Shown here one piece after another: positions 51,397 to 60,548 of a stretch of DNA of 64,000 bases. A program made the translations under genes and the position numbers. The stretch is from positions 620,001 through 684,000 of the forward strand of contig NZ_JALIEC010000003.1 in NCBI RefSeq assembly GCF_022867865.1, in the 5' to 3' direction. The notes under the pieces were generated by a model. The model had not been told where the DNA came from. It saw only the letters and a list, made by a program, of their open reading frames with translations, and did not search any database. The stretch comes from Phaeobacter sp. J2-8 (GTDB lineage Bacteria; Pseudomonadota; Alphaproteobacteria; Rhodobacterales; Rhodobacteraceae). How positions within the stretch are numbered: position 1 is the first letter of the stretch; every line of letters starts with the position of its first letter.

Positions 51397-52284
51397 CTAG
51401 ACCCACTTGGCCATGGGCGGCAGAGACATCAGCACCGCATTGGCGTCATGCCCTGTGGTCAGGCCGAATTTGGTGCCGCGATCATAGACAAGGTTGTATT
51501 CGGCATAGAGCCCGCGATGGATCAGCTGGGTGTCCTTGTCGCCATCGTTGAACGCCATCACACGGCGCTTTTCCACCAGCGGCAGAAAGGCGGGCAGGAA
51601 GGCGCGGCCAATATCCTGGGTCAGGGCGAAATCCGCCGCCCAGTTGCCGGTGTTGCGGTCATCCATGAAGATGCCGCCAACCCCGCGTGCCCGACCGCGG
51701 TGCGGGATATAGAAATAGTCATCCGCCCAGGCCTTGAGCCGGGGATATTCTTCGATCCCATGCGGATCGAGATGGGCCTTTTGCACCGCATGAAAATGCG
51801 CGGTATCCGCGTCATATTCGATACAGGGGTTCAGATCCGATCCGCCGCCGAACCACCAGCCATGCGGGGTCCAGAACATGCGGGTGTTCATGTGCACGGC
51901 CGGCACATGCGGGTTGCGCATATGGGCGACCAACGAGATGCCCGAAGCCCAGAAGCGTGGGTCTTCTTTCATGCCCGCCAGCCCCTTGCGCGCGGCCATT
52001 GCGTTTTGCGCCGCTTCGCCAAGCTGGCCATAGACGGTCGAGATATTGACCCCGACCTTTTCGAACACCCGACCGCCCCGCATGACGCTCATCAACCCGC
52101 CACCGGCGTCCGATCCATCATCAGAGCTGCGTTTGGTTTCACTGACCTCGAATTGACCGGGGGCCATATCCGCGAAGGGGCCGGTGTCATGGCTGGCCTC
52201 CAGCGCTTCGAAGGCCGCAACAATGTTGTCGCGCAGGTCGCGGAACCAGGAGGAGGCCGTCTGTTTTTCTGTTGTGAAATCCAT
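51397..52284 (-). CDS. hemF: Oxygen-dependent coproporphyrinogen III oxidase
   Basis: 295 residues from ATG 52284 (MDFTTEKQTASSWF); the frame is open further upstream without support. Signature segments are present: GGGSDLNPCIEYDADT, FYIPHRGRARGVGGIFMDD and YDRGTKFGL near the C-terminus, with the conserved WWFGGGSDL. It converts coproporphyrinogen III to protoporphyrinogen IX in heme synthesis, using oxygen. A weakly spaced AAGGAG precedes the ATG. It runs into the AEC gene six bases later on the same strand. Confidence 0.95.
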   Translation of the reverse strand: MDFTTEKQTASSWFRDLRDNIVAAFEALEASHDTGPFADMAPGQFEVSETKRSSDDGSDAGGGLMSVMRGGRVFEKVGVNISTVYGQLGEAAQNAMAARKGLAGMKEDPRFWASGISLVAHMRNPHVPAVHMNTRMFWTPHGWWFGGGSDLNPCIEYDADTAHFHAVQKAHLDPHGIEEYPRLKAWADDYFYIPHRGRARGVGGIFMDDRNTGNWAADFALTQDIGRAFLPAFLPLVEKRRVMAFNDGDKDTQLIHRGLYAEYNLVYDRGTKFGLTTGHDANAVLMSLPPMAKWV

Positions 52285-52431
52285 GGATATGACCCGTCTC
52301 CTTTGTGGGTATCGCGGCAAGGGTTCTTTGCCTGCCTGCGCGGCAAAGCGCAACCATCTGCGCGCGCCGGTTTTCCGGGCGGCTTGCCCGAGTTCCTGAC
52401 CTGCGTTTCTGATCTGCGTTTTTGTCTGTGG

Positions 52432-53232
52432 TTAATGCGCGGGCGAGGTCACGGGATCCAGCAGCGTGCGCCCGCCATCCACCGTCATGATCTGGCCGGT
52501 GACAAATCCCGCGCCGTCCGAGGCAAGGAATTGCGCGGCTTCGGCCAGCTCGCCGGGGCTGGCGATCCGGCCCAGGGGGGTGTGCCCTTCGATATCGGCG
52601 CGAAATTCCTTGTGTTCCTTCAACGCGCCTTTCAGGCTGGCCGACATGACAGAGCCAAAAGAAACCGCATTGACCCGAATGCGGTGCGGCGCAAAGGCCA
52701 CGGCAAGCGACCGGGTCATCTGATCCAATGCGGCGGTAGAGACCGAATAGGCCAAAAGATCCGGGTGGGTGCGGCGCGCAGCAATCGACGACATGTTGAT
52801 GATCGAGCCCAACTGACCGCTTTCCTGATTTTCGCCCTGTTTGATCATGCGCTTTGCCACCAGTTGCGACAGGCGCAGCGCCGTCATCAGGTTCTGTTGC
52901 AACAGGGTCTCGACCGATGTGTCCTCCATATCCAATGGATCAGAGGGCAGGATCTGGCGGCTGCCATTGATCAGGATGTCCACGCGATCAAAGGCATCGA
53001 GTGCGGCCGACAACAGATTGGCCTGTGTCAGCCGTTCCCGCAGGTCACCAGCGAAATATCGTGCCGGCCCATCTTCGGCGGTGCCGTCCAGTTCGTCCGC
53101 CAGCCGGGTTTCATCCATATCGGCAAAAACGACATTCGCGCCCTTGCTGATGAAATGCCGCCCAATGGCCAGGCCGATGCCGTTGGCCGCCCCGGTGACA
53201 ATCGCGGTTTTGCCTTCGATCGAGAAACCCAT
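52432..53232 (-). CDS. SDR-family oxidoreductase
   Basis: 266 residues. The dinucleotide-binding TGAANGIG (near 14-21), the second strand VVFADMD with an acidic end favouring NAD, a Ser in MSSIAARRT, and an active-site Tyr-Lys pair replaced by the sequence YSVSTAALD: Tyr is present but the Lys position is Thr/Ala. It carries the C-terminal substrate lid (SLKGALKEHKEF). The missing catalytic lysine suggests altered or lost dehydrogenase activity, unless the alignment is shifted. It stands alone between hemF and the rsmC-like gene. Confidence 0.85.
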   Translation of the reverse strand: MGFSIEGKTAIVTGAANGIGLAIGRHFISKGANVVFADMDETRLADELDGTAEDGPARYFAGDLRERLTQANLLSAALDAFDRVDILINGSRQILPSDPLDMEDTSVETLLQQNLMTALRLSQLVAKRMIKQGENQESGQLGSIINMSSIAARRTHPDLLAYSVSTAALDQMTRSLAVAFAPHRIRVNAVSFGSVMSASLKGALKEHKEFRADIEGHTPLGRIASPGELAEAAQFLASDGAGFVTGQIMTVDGGRTLLDPVTSPAH

Positions 53233-53312
53233 CTGTCGCTCCTGATATTCTAGGCGTGAAATCCTAGACCTGATTCATTTGACTTGATTCTCTAGAGGGA
53301 GCCTAGCGCGGC

Positions 53313-54287
53313 TTACCCCTTGCGGCGAGAGGGCCGCTGCGCCGACAGGATTTTGAACTTGCTGTTGCCTGCGATTTCCTCAACCTGCCCAAATCCGGCC
53401 TGAAGCGCGGCCTCATAAGGCAGGTGGCGGTTGGCGACAAGGCGCAATTGCCCAGAGGGGCGCAGGATGCGGCGGGCGGTGGCGATGAACGCCTGTCCCA
53501 ATTCCGGCGCGCCCTTGCGTCCCTGATGAAAGGGCGGGTTCATCAAGACGGTATCAAATTGGACGGGCGGGGCCCATCGGGTCACATCGGCCCAGTGGAA
53601 CCGCGCGCGCGGATCGGGAACGTTGATGCGCGCACAGTCCAGCGCGACGGCGTCACTTTCCACCAGGTGCAGCTCTTCGATCAGGCCGTCCTGCAACGCC
53701 TGTGCGGCCAGAAACCCCCAGCCTGCGCCAAGATCGGCAACAAGGCGTCCGGGTTTCGGAGGCAAGTTGCGGGCCAGCAGATCCGACGCCGGATCAATCC
53801 CATCGGCGGAAAAGACGCCGGGGCGGGTGGTAAAGCCATCGACCAGTTTTACCGTGGCTTGCCAATCCGCAAAGGCCGGTGCGGCGTTGAACCAGAACGC
53901 ACGGCCATGCGCCTTGGTCATCTGTCCGGTCACCTCGACCCGCGCGCGGCAGGCCTTGAACATTGTGTCGATCCCGTCGGTCTTCTGGCCATCCACCAGG
54001 ATCACGCCATCCGGGCAGGCGGCAACCGCATCGGCCAGCATGGCCTGTGCTGCGGCCTTGGCGCGGGGCATGAATATCACGGCGGCGGCAATTGGGCCGT
54101 CTGCCGTGGTCCGGCAGTCAAACCCGGGGCGCGCGCCATGGGTCACCGCATCGCGGCTGATGATCTGGACACGATGTGCGGGCAGGGCCGACAGGTCGCT
54201 GTCGGGCGTGGGTTCGAAAACCGCAATTGTGCCCTCATCGGGCAGCGCAGCCTGAGACAGCGCAAGGGACAGACGGGACTGGGCCAT
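53313..54287 (-). CDS. Class I SAM-dependent rRNA methyltransferase (RsmC/RlmG-like)
   Basis: 324 residues in two tandem Rossmann domains, as in RsmC. The N-terminal half is catalytically dead; the C-terminal half has the SAM loop VADLGAGWGFLA and the N6/N2-methylation motif NPPFHQG. Residues VFSADGIDPASDLLA form the join. It should methylate a guanosine N2 in 16S or 23S rRNA. The gene lies 19 bases after clpS on the same strand, so it may be expressed with it. The first residues MAQSRLSLALSQ are a typical start. Confidence 0.9.
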   Translation of the reverse strand: MAQSRLSLALSQAALPDEGTIAVFEPTPDSDLSALPAHRVQIISRDAVTHGARPGFDCRTTADGPIAAAVIFMPRAKAAAQAMLADAVAACPDGVILVDGQKTDGIDTMFKACRARVEVTGQMTKAHGRAFWFNAAPAFADWQATVKLVDGFTTRPGVFSADGIDPASDLLARNLPPKPGRLVADLGAGWGFLAAQALQDGLIEELHLVESDAVALDCARINVPDPRARFHWADVTRWAPPVQFDTVLMNPPFHQGRKGAPELGQAFIATARRILRPSGQLRLVANRHLPYEAALQAGFGQVEEIAGNSKFKILSAQRPSRRKG

Positions 54288-54305
54288 CGGGGGCGGCGCG
54301 GGCGC

Positions 54306-54662
54306 CTATTCCTTTTCCATCGTGCATTGCAGCGGATGTTGATGGCGGCGGGCGAAATCCATCACCTGGGCCACCTTGGTTTCGGCAATCTCATGGCTGA
54401 AAACGCCAACGACAGCGACGCCCTTCTTGTGGACGGTCAGCATGATTTCGAAGGCCTGGGCATGGTTGAGACCAAAAAACCGCTCCAGCACATGCACCAC
54501 AAATTCCATCGGGGTATAGTCGTCGTTCAGCAACAGGACCTTGTAAAGCGGCGGGCGCTTGGTCTTGGGACGCGTTTCGACCACGACGCCACTATCGGTG
54601 CCGTCTTTCTTGTCGCCTTGCGACAGGATCGGATCTGCCAGGATGAGGGGGGCATTGGTCAT
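54306..54662 (-). CDS. clpS: ATP-dependent Clp protease adaptor ClpS
   Basis: 118 residues from ATG 54662; an in-frame ATG at 54695 is possible, neither has a strong ribosome-binding site. The ClpS core is clear: [26 protein letters not shown], with Asn-Asp-Asp in the N-degron pocket, then [23 protein letters not shown]. The N-terminal tail of about 40 residues is Asp/Lys-rich as usual. It delivers N-degron substrates to ClpA in the ClpAP protease. Confidence 0.95.
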   Translation of the reverse strand: MTNAPLILADPILSQGDKKDGTDSGVVVETRPKTKRPPLYKVLLLNDDYTPMEFVVHVLERFFGLNHAQAFEIMLTVHKKGVAVVGVFSHEIAETKVAQVMDFARRHQHPLQCTMEKE

Positions 54663-55015
54663 CTTGGGTGGGTCGGCTCCAGCTGAGGTACGCATCCGTC
54701 GGGAGCCATGTATATAACGCGATTGGCCTCATAGAAAAGAGGGGCTGACATGCATTTCACCAATTCGCTGTGGAATCTCTGTTTCGCGGATCGCGCCCTG
54801 GGTGAGTTGGGTTGGCCACATTGTTGCCACAATCGCCGGTTTAGCGGTGGCGCGCTTGTCGTGCCCAATATCTGGTTTCCTTAGTCCGGACTTTATTGGA
54901 ATTTCCAGTAAACTTAAGGGTTTAAAGAATTAAGCTCATATGGTAGGCTAGCCTTAATCAAAAATAAAATAAGCTGACCAGAATACTGGCGGCACGAGGC
55001 AGAAGGCAGTTTATC
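54663..55015. other. Intergenic region between clpS and dacF
   Basis: About 350 bases between divergent genes. The stretch 54890-54980 is markedly AT-rich and contains the 8-bp palindrome GGCTAGCC, the likely promoter area for the D-alanyl-D-alanine carboxypeptidase gene. Short minus-strand frames here show no family resemblance. I see no RNA gene. Confidence 0.5.
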
Positions 55016-56542
55016 GTGAAGGTCCGAAATGTGGATTTGGCCCGTTTGGGCGTAGTCGTACTTGCGTTATTGTGGCTGTGTGTGGTTCTTCCGCTCAGTG
55101 TGGCGGCGGCACCCTATGCGGCGATGGTCATGGATGCCCGATCGGGCAAGGTTGTACATTCCGAAAATGCCAACACGCGGCTGCATCCTGCGTCGCTGAC
55201 CAAGATGATGACGCTCTATATCGCGTTTGAAGCGGTGCAGAACGGCGAAATCTCGATGGACACGATGGTCAAGATTTCGTCCAAAGCGGCGTCGGAACCA
55301 CCCTCGAAACTGGGGTTGCGGGCCGGGCAAAGCATCAAGCTTCGGTATCTGGTGCGGGCGGCAGCGGTCAAATCCGCAAATGATTTTGCCACCGCCATCG
55401 CCGAAGCGATTTCCGGGTCTGAGGCGGCTTTTGCCCAACGGATGAACCGCACCGCAAAGGCCATGGGCATGACGCGCACGACGTTCAAGAACGCGCATGG
55501 ATTGACCCAGGAGGGTCACCTGAGCACCGCGCGGGACATGACCGTTCTGGGGCGGCACATGATTTACGATTACCCCATGTATTACAACCTGTTCTCGCGC
55601 AAAACGGTCGATGCCGGCGTGCGCAGTGTGTCCCATACCAACAGCCGCATGTTGAGCAGCTATAAAGGGGCCGACGGGATCAAGACCGGCTACACGCGTG
55701 CAGCCGGTTTTAACCTTGTTGCATCGGCGGAACGCGGGCGTGAACGGGTGATTGCCACGGTGTTTGGCGGCCGCTCCACCACGACGCGCAACGCACGGGT
55801 CGCTGAACTGCTGGACCTTGGGTTCAAACGTGCGCCCACCCATGTCGCTTTGGCCCGCCCGAAAAAACCGCGCTATTATGGCAATAAAGGTTTGATTTCG
55901 AATGGCGGGGATACGGCGATTGCCTCGACCGCGCCGGTCGGCGGCGGTAAGCCTGCTGCGGGCAAGACCATTGCGGTCAAATTGGCGGTGCTGACAAGCC
56001 CACGTCCCAAAATGCGTCCTGGCGCCACCTCCAAAATGCCGGAAGCGGCTGTTGTTGCCGCGATGCAAGAGGGGATCGCCGACGCCATGGCCGAGGTCAC
56101 AGCCGAAAAGATTGCTCAGGCCTCGTTGGCGGATGTGGCACCGGCCGCAAGCGCCACGACCCCGGAGATCCGCCCGACCATTCGTCCGGCCGCACGCCCG
56201 AATGGTGTGGTTCTGGCCAGCGCCGGGGCGATCAAACCGGCCGCGCCGGACCCCATTGTGCGTGAGCAAGTGCAGGAAATCATCACCCGTGTTTCCACAT
56301 CCGGCGGTCGCCATTGGGGCATCAATGTCGGGCGCTACGGGTCGCATTTTGCGGCGGAAAAGGTGTTGTTGAAAACCGCCCTGACCGAAATGTCGACATT
56401 GGACGGCGCATTGCGCAAAGTGGCCAAACGCAAGAATGGATTTGACGCCAATTTCATGGGGTTGACGCGTGAAACTGCGGATCTGGCCTGTCGTCGGTTA
56501 CAGTCGCGCAATATCTCCTGTTTCATGATCGGACCGTCCTGA
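55016..56542 (+). CDS. D-alanyl-D-alanine carboxypeptidase (DacF-like) with SPOR domain
   Basis: 508 residues from a GTG at 55016, seven bases after AGAAGG. A signal or anchor helix (about 11-31) is followed by the penicillin-binding catalytic domain: SxxK at Ser60-Lys63 (HPASLTKMM), SxN at Ser120-Asn122 (VKSANDF) and KTG at 223-225 (GIKTGYT). A Pro/Ala-rich linker (about 290-430) leads to a SPOR domain (about 435-508) that binds denuded peptidoglycan at the division site. The enzyme trims the pentapeptide D-alanine, a class C low-mass PBP. SPOR fusions are usual in alphaproteobacteria. Confidence 0.94.
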   Translation: MKVRNVDLARLGVVVLALLWLCVVLPLSVAAAPYAAMVMDARSGKVVHSENANTRLHPASLTKMMTLYIAFEAVQNGEISMDTMVKISSKAASEPPSKLGLRAGQSIKLRYLVRAAAVKSANDFATAIAEAISGSEAAFAQRMNRTAKAMGMTRTTFKNAHGLTQEGHLSTARDMTVLGRHMIYDYPMYYNLFSRKTVDAGVRSVSHTNSRMLSSYKGADGIKTGYTRAAGFNLVASAERGRERVIATVFGGRSTTTRNARVAELLDLGFKRAPTHVALARPKKPRYYGNKGLISNGGDTAIASTAPVGGGKPAAGKTIAVKLAVLTSPRPKMRPGATSKMPEAAVVAAMQEGIADAMAEVTAEKIAQASLADVAPAASATTPEIRPTIRPAARPNGVVLASAGAIKPAAPDPIVREQVQEIITRVSTSGGRHWGINVGRYGSHFAAEKVLLKTALTEMSTLDGALRKVAKRKNGFDANFMGLTRETADLACRRLQSRNISCFMIGPS

Positions 56543-56845
56543 ACGACCTCCTGACCGGCACCATGACGCAGCCCCGCGAAACCATACGGAACGGGGCTGT
56601 GAGTAACAGGAAAAATCGTTCACTGTCAGAGGGTAATCACAATACCTGAAGGTGATGGTTCGGCGATCGCCGACCCGGGGTGCGGGCAGGGCACATCCAG
56701 GACAAAATGCGCCTAAAATCGGCGCTCGGCGCTATCCATATCGAACATAAAATTGACCGAGATCGGTATAAATTGGCCGGTGCTTGTCTAAACCGGACAT
56801 TCTGGCCAATTTACCCACAATGCCCGATTTTCCCCCGCGTAGCGG
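56543..56845. other. Intergenic region between dacF and pyrD (converging)
   Basis: About 300 bases. CAGCCCCG (56569-56576) and CGGGGCTG (56592-56599) form an 8-bp stem with a 15-base loop, a possible dacF terminator without T-tract. Beyond it I see only short frames without family resemblance. Confidence 0.45.
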
Positions 56846-57904
56846 TCAGAGCCAGCGTTTCAGATCGGTTCCCACCGCGTCGCTGACCGATGAAACCCCA
56901 TCGCGCTGCAAAAGCTCGTCCAAACCGCGGGCGATCTCACCCGCCAGGGACAATCCGCCATACACCAACGCGGTATAGAGCTGCACCGCAGATGCCCCTG
57001 CTTTGATCTTGGCATAGGCCTGTTCGGCGCTGGAAATCCCGCCGACCCCGATCAAGGGGATTTTGCCGTCGGTTTCCACATAGAGCCGGGCCAGAACGCG
57101 GGTGGATTTCTCAAACAACGGCGCGCCGGACAATCCGCCGGCTTCTTGTCGATGGTCAGATGCCAGCCCCTCACGATCCAGGGTCGTATTGGTGGCAATG
57201 ATGCCGTCGATCCCGGATTCTTGCGCCACCCCCGCGATGTCGCTCAGGGCCGGGGCATCCAGATCCGGCGCGATTTTCAGAAACACCGGGATCTTGCGGT
57301 CCAGATCGTCCCGCACCTGCATCACACCGGCCAGCAGCGCCAGCAGCGCCTCGGGGCCTTGAAGGTCACGCAGGCGTTCGGTGTTGGGCGAGCTGACATT
57401 GACAGTTGCGAAGTCAAGATGCGGCCCGCAGGCCGCCAACACCCGCGCGAAATCGGCGGACCGGTCTTCGCTGGTCTTGTTGGCGCCAAGGTTCAGGCCG
57501 ATCACTGCATCGCTCGGACGTTGTGCCAGCCGCGCGGCAATCGCGGTCATACCGTCATTGTTGAACCCGAAACGGTTGATCGCGGCGCGATCCTCGGTCA
57601 GGCGAAACAATCGCGGGCGCGGGTTGCCGGGCTGTGGCAGGGGCGTGGCGGCGCCCACTTCGACAAAGCCGAATCCGGCGCGTGACAGCCCGTTCAGGGC
57701 GGTGGCGTTCTTGTCGAACCCGGCCGCAAGCCCGACGGGATTGGCCAGTGACAAACCGGCAACTTCGGTCTGCAATCGTGGTGATGTCACGACCCCCGCT
57801 GCTGGGGCCAGCCCCCATTGCAACGCCTTGATCGCCAAACCATGGGCGGTTTCGGGATCAACCCGATAAAGCGCCTTCAGCCCCAGTTGTTCCAGAAATG
57901 TCAT
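56846..57904 (-). CDS. pyrD: Quinone-dependent dihydroorotate dehydrogenase (class 2)
   Basis: 352 residues, a class 2 enzyme with an N-terminal membrane-associating helix ([28 protein letters not shown]). The FMN barrel shows [29 protein letters not shown], the catalytic Ser in [16 protein letters not shown] and [15 protein letters not shown]. It oxidises dihydroorotate to orotate with ubiquinone in pyrimidine synthesis. Its start overlaps the stop of the DUF952 gene (ATGA at 57901-57904). Confidence 0.96.
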   Translation of the reverse strand: MTFLEQLGLKALYRVDPETAHGLAIKALQWGLAPAAGVVTSPRLQTEVAGLSLANPVGLAAGFDKNATALNGLSRAGFGFVEVGAATPLPQPGNPRPRLFRLTEDRAAINRFGFNNDGMTAIAARLAQRPSDAVIGLNLGANKTSEDRSADFARVLAACGPHLDFATVNVSSPNTERLRDLQGPEALLALLAGVMQVRDDLDRKIPVFLKIAPDLDAPALSDIAGVAQESGIDGIIATNTTLDREGLASDHRQEAGGLSGAPLFEKSTRVLARLYVETDGKIPLIGVGGISSAEQAYAKIKAGASAVQLYTALVYGGLSLAGEIARGLDELLQRDGVSSVSDAVGTDLKRWL

Positions 57905-58239
57905 TGCAGATCCTCGGGAAAGACATGGCCATCACCACCCCAGGGCAGATCCCGCTGCCACAGCACATCGGCAATTCGCAGATTGCGGTACAGATGGGGA
58001 AACAGGGCACCGCCGCGCGAAGGCTCCCATTTTATGTCATCGGCCAGGGCATCGGTATCACAGGCCAACAGCACGAGACCGGTCTCGCCAGCGAAATGCT
58101 TGGCTGCGGTTTCCTGCACCTGTTTGGCGGTGGAAAAATGCACATAGCCATCGGTGACATCCACCGGCGCACCAGTGGTTTCCCCGTTTTGCTTCAGCTC
58201 TGCCCACTCCGGGGCGCGGAATATCTTGTATATCAGCAT
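57901..58239 (-). CDS. DUF952 family protein
   Basis: 112 residues. The conserved features of DUF952 are present: [36 protein letters not shown] and a segment [16 protein letters not shown] near the C-terminus. The family has an ADP-ribosyltransferase-like appearance in structural comparisons but no established function. It is translationally coupled to pyrD. The ushA-like gene is divergent. Confidence 0.9.
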   Translation of the reverse strand: MLIYKIFRAPEWAELKQNGETTGAPVDVTDGYVHFSTAKQVQETAAKHFAGETGLVLLACDTDALADDIKWEPSRGGALFPHLYRNLRIADVLWQRDLPWGGDGHVFPEDLQ

Positions 58240-58431
58240 ATGCGTTGCTTGCCGTGCCGCTGTTCCGGGGTCAAGAGGGCATCAGGGTCATGCGCATGTC
58301 GCAAATTTTGGCCATCACATGTCAGAGGCTGCTTCGGGGTGGCTGGCTGCGCCGGTTTGCGCCGGGTTTGCTTTGACAAGCAACCAATCCCGATGCAGCA
58401 TCACGACATAAATTCAACTGAGAGGTTTCCC

Positions 58432-59991
58432 ATGTCTGTGCGTCTTATGACCAGCGCTGCTGCCCTTGCCCTGACGGCGGGTGTGGCCAGTGCCGACTAT
58501 TCACTGACTGTCCTGCACACCAACGACTTTCATGCGCGGTTTGAATCGGTCAGCAAATATGATGGCCCCTGTTCCGCCGAAGATGACGCCGAAGGCAAGT
58601 GTTTCGGCAGCTCTGCCCGTTTGATGACCGCAATCAACGAAGCCAAGGCGCGGTCCAACAACTGGGTTCTTGTGGACGGCGGTGACCAATTCCAGGGCTC
58701 GCTGTTCTATACCTATTACAAGGGCAAACTGGCCGCCGAAATGATGAACCAGATGGGTTATACCGCGATGACCGTGGGCAACCACGAATTCGATGACGGC
58801 CCAGAGGTTCTGCGCGGCTTCATGGATGCAATTGATTTCCCGATTCTGATGTCGAACGCCGATGTCTCGGGCGAGCCATTGCTGGCCGGCGAGCTGATGA
58901 AATCGACCGTGATCGAGCAGGGCGGTGAAAAGATCGGCTTTATCGGCCTGACGCCACAAAACACCGACGAGCTGGCGAGCCCGGGCAAAAACATCATCTT
59001 CACCCCGCCCGCCGATGCGGTTCAGGGCGAGGTCGACAAGCTGAGCGAAATGGGCGTGAACAAGATCATCGTTCTGTCGCATTCCGGCTATGCGGTGGAC
59101 CAGGATGTTGCTGCCAATACCACCGGGGTTGATGTGATTGTCGGTGGCCACTCGAACACCTATCTGGCCAATAATGATGACAATGCGGATGGTCCTTATC
59201 CAACTGTCGTCAATGGCGTTCAGATCGTGCAGGCCTATGCCTATGGCAAATATCTGGGTGAATTGAACGTGACCTTCGACGACGAAGGCAACGTGACCGA
59301 AGCATCAGGCAACCCTGTGCTGGTCGACGCGGCGATTCTGGCGGACGAAGCCGTGGCCGCACGCATTGCCGAAGCCGCCAAACCGCTGGAAGAGATCCGC
59401 AACCGGGTCGTGGCCGAAGCCGCGGAACTGATCGAAGGTGACCGGTCGGTGTGTCGCGCGATGGAATGTTCGATGGGCAACCTGATTGCCGACGCCATGC
59501 TGGATCGCGTTGCCGATCAGGGTATCCAGATCGCCATTGCCAACAGCGGCGGCATCCGTGCCTCGATTGACGCGGGCGAAGTGACCATGGGCGAGGTCCT
59601 GACCGTTCTGCCATTCCAGAACACGCTGTCGACCTTTCAGGTGACCGGCGCAACCATGCTGGAGGCGCTGGAAAATGGCGTCAGCCAGATCGAAGAGGGC
59701 GCCGGTCGTTTCCCGCAGGTCGCGGGGATGAGCTTTGCCTTTGACGCGTCGATGCCCGCAGGCGAACGTGTGTCCGACGTGATGGTTGGCGGTTCCCCGA
59801 TCGAGGCCGAAACGGTCTATGGTGTGGTGTCGAACAACTATGTGCGCAACGGCGGTGACGGCTACAAGATGTTCGTCGATGCCATGAATGCCTATGACTA
59901 TGGCCCGGATCTGGCCGATGTGACGGCGGAATATCTGGCGGCGCAAGGTCCGTTCATGCCCTATACCGACGGCCGTATTTCGGCGAAATAA
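58432..59991 (+). CDS. 5'-nucleotidase/UshA-type bifunctional metallophosphatase, periplasmic
   Basis: 519 residues from ATG 58432, after AGAGG; the frame is open upstream in error. A signal peptide (1-21, cleavage after ASA) is followed by the metallophosphatase domain with HTNDFHAR, DGGDQFQGS, GNHEFDDGP, LSHSGY and GGHSNT metal-binding motifs. The C-terminal 5'-nucleotidase domain carries the substrate loops (ANSGGIRASIDAG; NNYVRNGGDGYKMF). It releases phosphate and nucleosides from extracellular nucleotides. A strong terminator follows. Confidence 0.95.
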   Translation: MSVRLMTSAAALALTAGVASADYSLTVLHTNDFHARFESVSKYDGPCSAEDDAEGKCFGSSARLMTAINEAKARSNNWVLVDGGDQFQGSLFYTYYKGKLAAEMMNQMGYTAMTVGNHEFDDGPEVLRGFMDAIDFPILMSNADVSGEPLLAGELMKSTVIEQGGEKIGFIGLTPQNTDELASPGKNIIFTPPADAVQGEVDKLSEMGVNKIIVLSHSGYAVDQDVAANTTGVDVIVGGHSNTYLANNDDNADGPYPTVVNGVQIVQAYAYGKYLGELNVTFDDEGNVTEASGNPVLVDAAILADEAVAARIAEAAKPLEEIRNRVVAEAAELIEGDRSVCRAMECSMGNLIADAMLDRVADQGIQIAIANSGGIRASIDAGEVTMGEVLTVLPFQNTLSTFQVTGATMLEALENGVSQIEEGAGRFPQVAGMSFAFDASMPAGERVSDVMVGGSPIEAETVYGVVSNNYVRNGGDGYKMFVDAMNAYDYGPDLADVTAEYLAAQGPFMPYTDGRISAK

Positions 59992-60002
59992 ATATGCCTT
60001 TG

Positions 60003-60032
60003 CGCGGCGCCGGGGTCCGGCGCCGCGTGTTT
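60003..60032 (+). terminator. Strong GC stem after the nucleotidase gene
   Basis: CGCGGCGCCGG (60003-60013) and CCGGCGCCGCG (60017-60027) form a perfect 11-bp stem with loop GGT, followed by TGTTT. It lies 12 bases after the stop codon and is the best terminator candidate in the window. Confidence 0.8.
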
Positions 60033-60074
60033 CCCATCCCTTGCCGGGCCGCATCAGATCGGTGATATTGCATC

Positions 60075-60380
60075 ATGGACCATCCGCTGATCGATCTTAT
60101 CAACCAACGCATTCAAAAGGCCGAGGCCGAGGGCGCATTTGACGATCTTCCCGGCGCGGGCAAACCCTTGCCCCATTGTGACGACCCGGAAAACGCGATG
60201 CTGAACCGTCTTGTCAAGGAAAGCGGCGGCGTGCCCGAATTTGTCAGCCTGTCGCGTGAATTGGAACGCCTGCGCGCGGAATTGCGCGACACCGGCGACC
60301 GCACCCGGCGTCAGGATATTCTGAAAGAAATGTCGTTGATGGACGCACGTATCGAACTGGCGCGCAAAGCCTACCGGTAG
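60075..60380 (+). CDS. DUF1992 (DnaJ-related) family protein
   Basis: 101 residues. It matches DUF1992 throughout: DLINQRIQKAEAEGAFDDLPGAGKPL at the start, LNRLVKESGGVPEFV in the middle and a charged C-terminal helix. The family is sometimes annotated as DnaJ homologue subfamily C member 28 but has no J domain. Function unknown. It stands alone, with a terminator before it and 168 bases to the next gene. Confidence 0.92.
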   Translation: MDHPLIDLINQRIQKAEAEGAFDDLPGAGKPLPHCDDPENAMLNRLVKESGGVPEFVSLSRELERLRAELRDTGDRTRRQDILKEMSLMDARIELARKAYR

Positions 60381-60548
60381 GGGAACGTTCCCGGATTAAA
60401 CCCGCAATTTCCGTGCGGGGAATTCCCGCCTCACACGCATCAAGTTTCGCGAAACGCCTTCATCGCGCGAAATTCGCACTTGGCCCCGCATCACCGCTGG
60501 GGCACACCGAGGCCCAAAGGATGACACAGGCGGCAAAACGGGGGACAT

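Noticed and set aside
56680-56886. Small open frame after dacF
   Set aside because: It has no ribosome-binding site, overlaps the pyrD end on the other strand and resembles no protein family.
60405-60440. CGGGGAATTCCCG palindrome as a further copy of the TGCGGG-TT-CCCGCA site
   Set aside because: The spacing and centre differ (GAATT instead of TT) and it is followed by unrelated genes.
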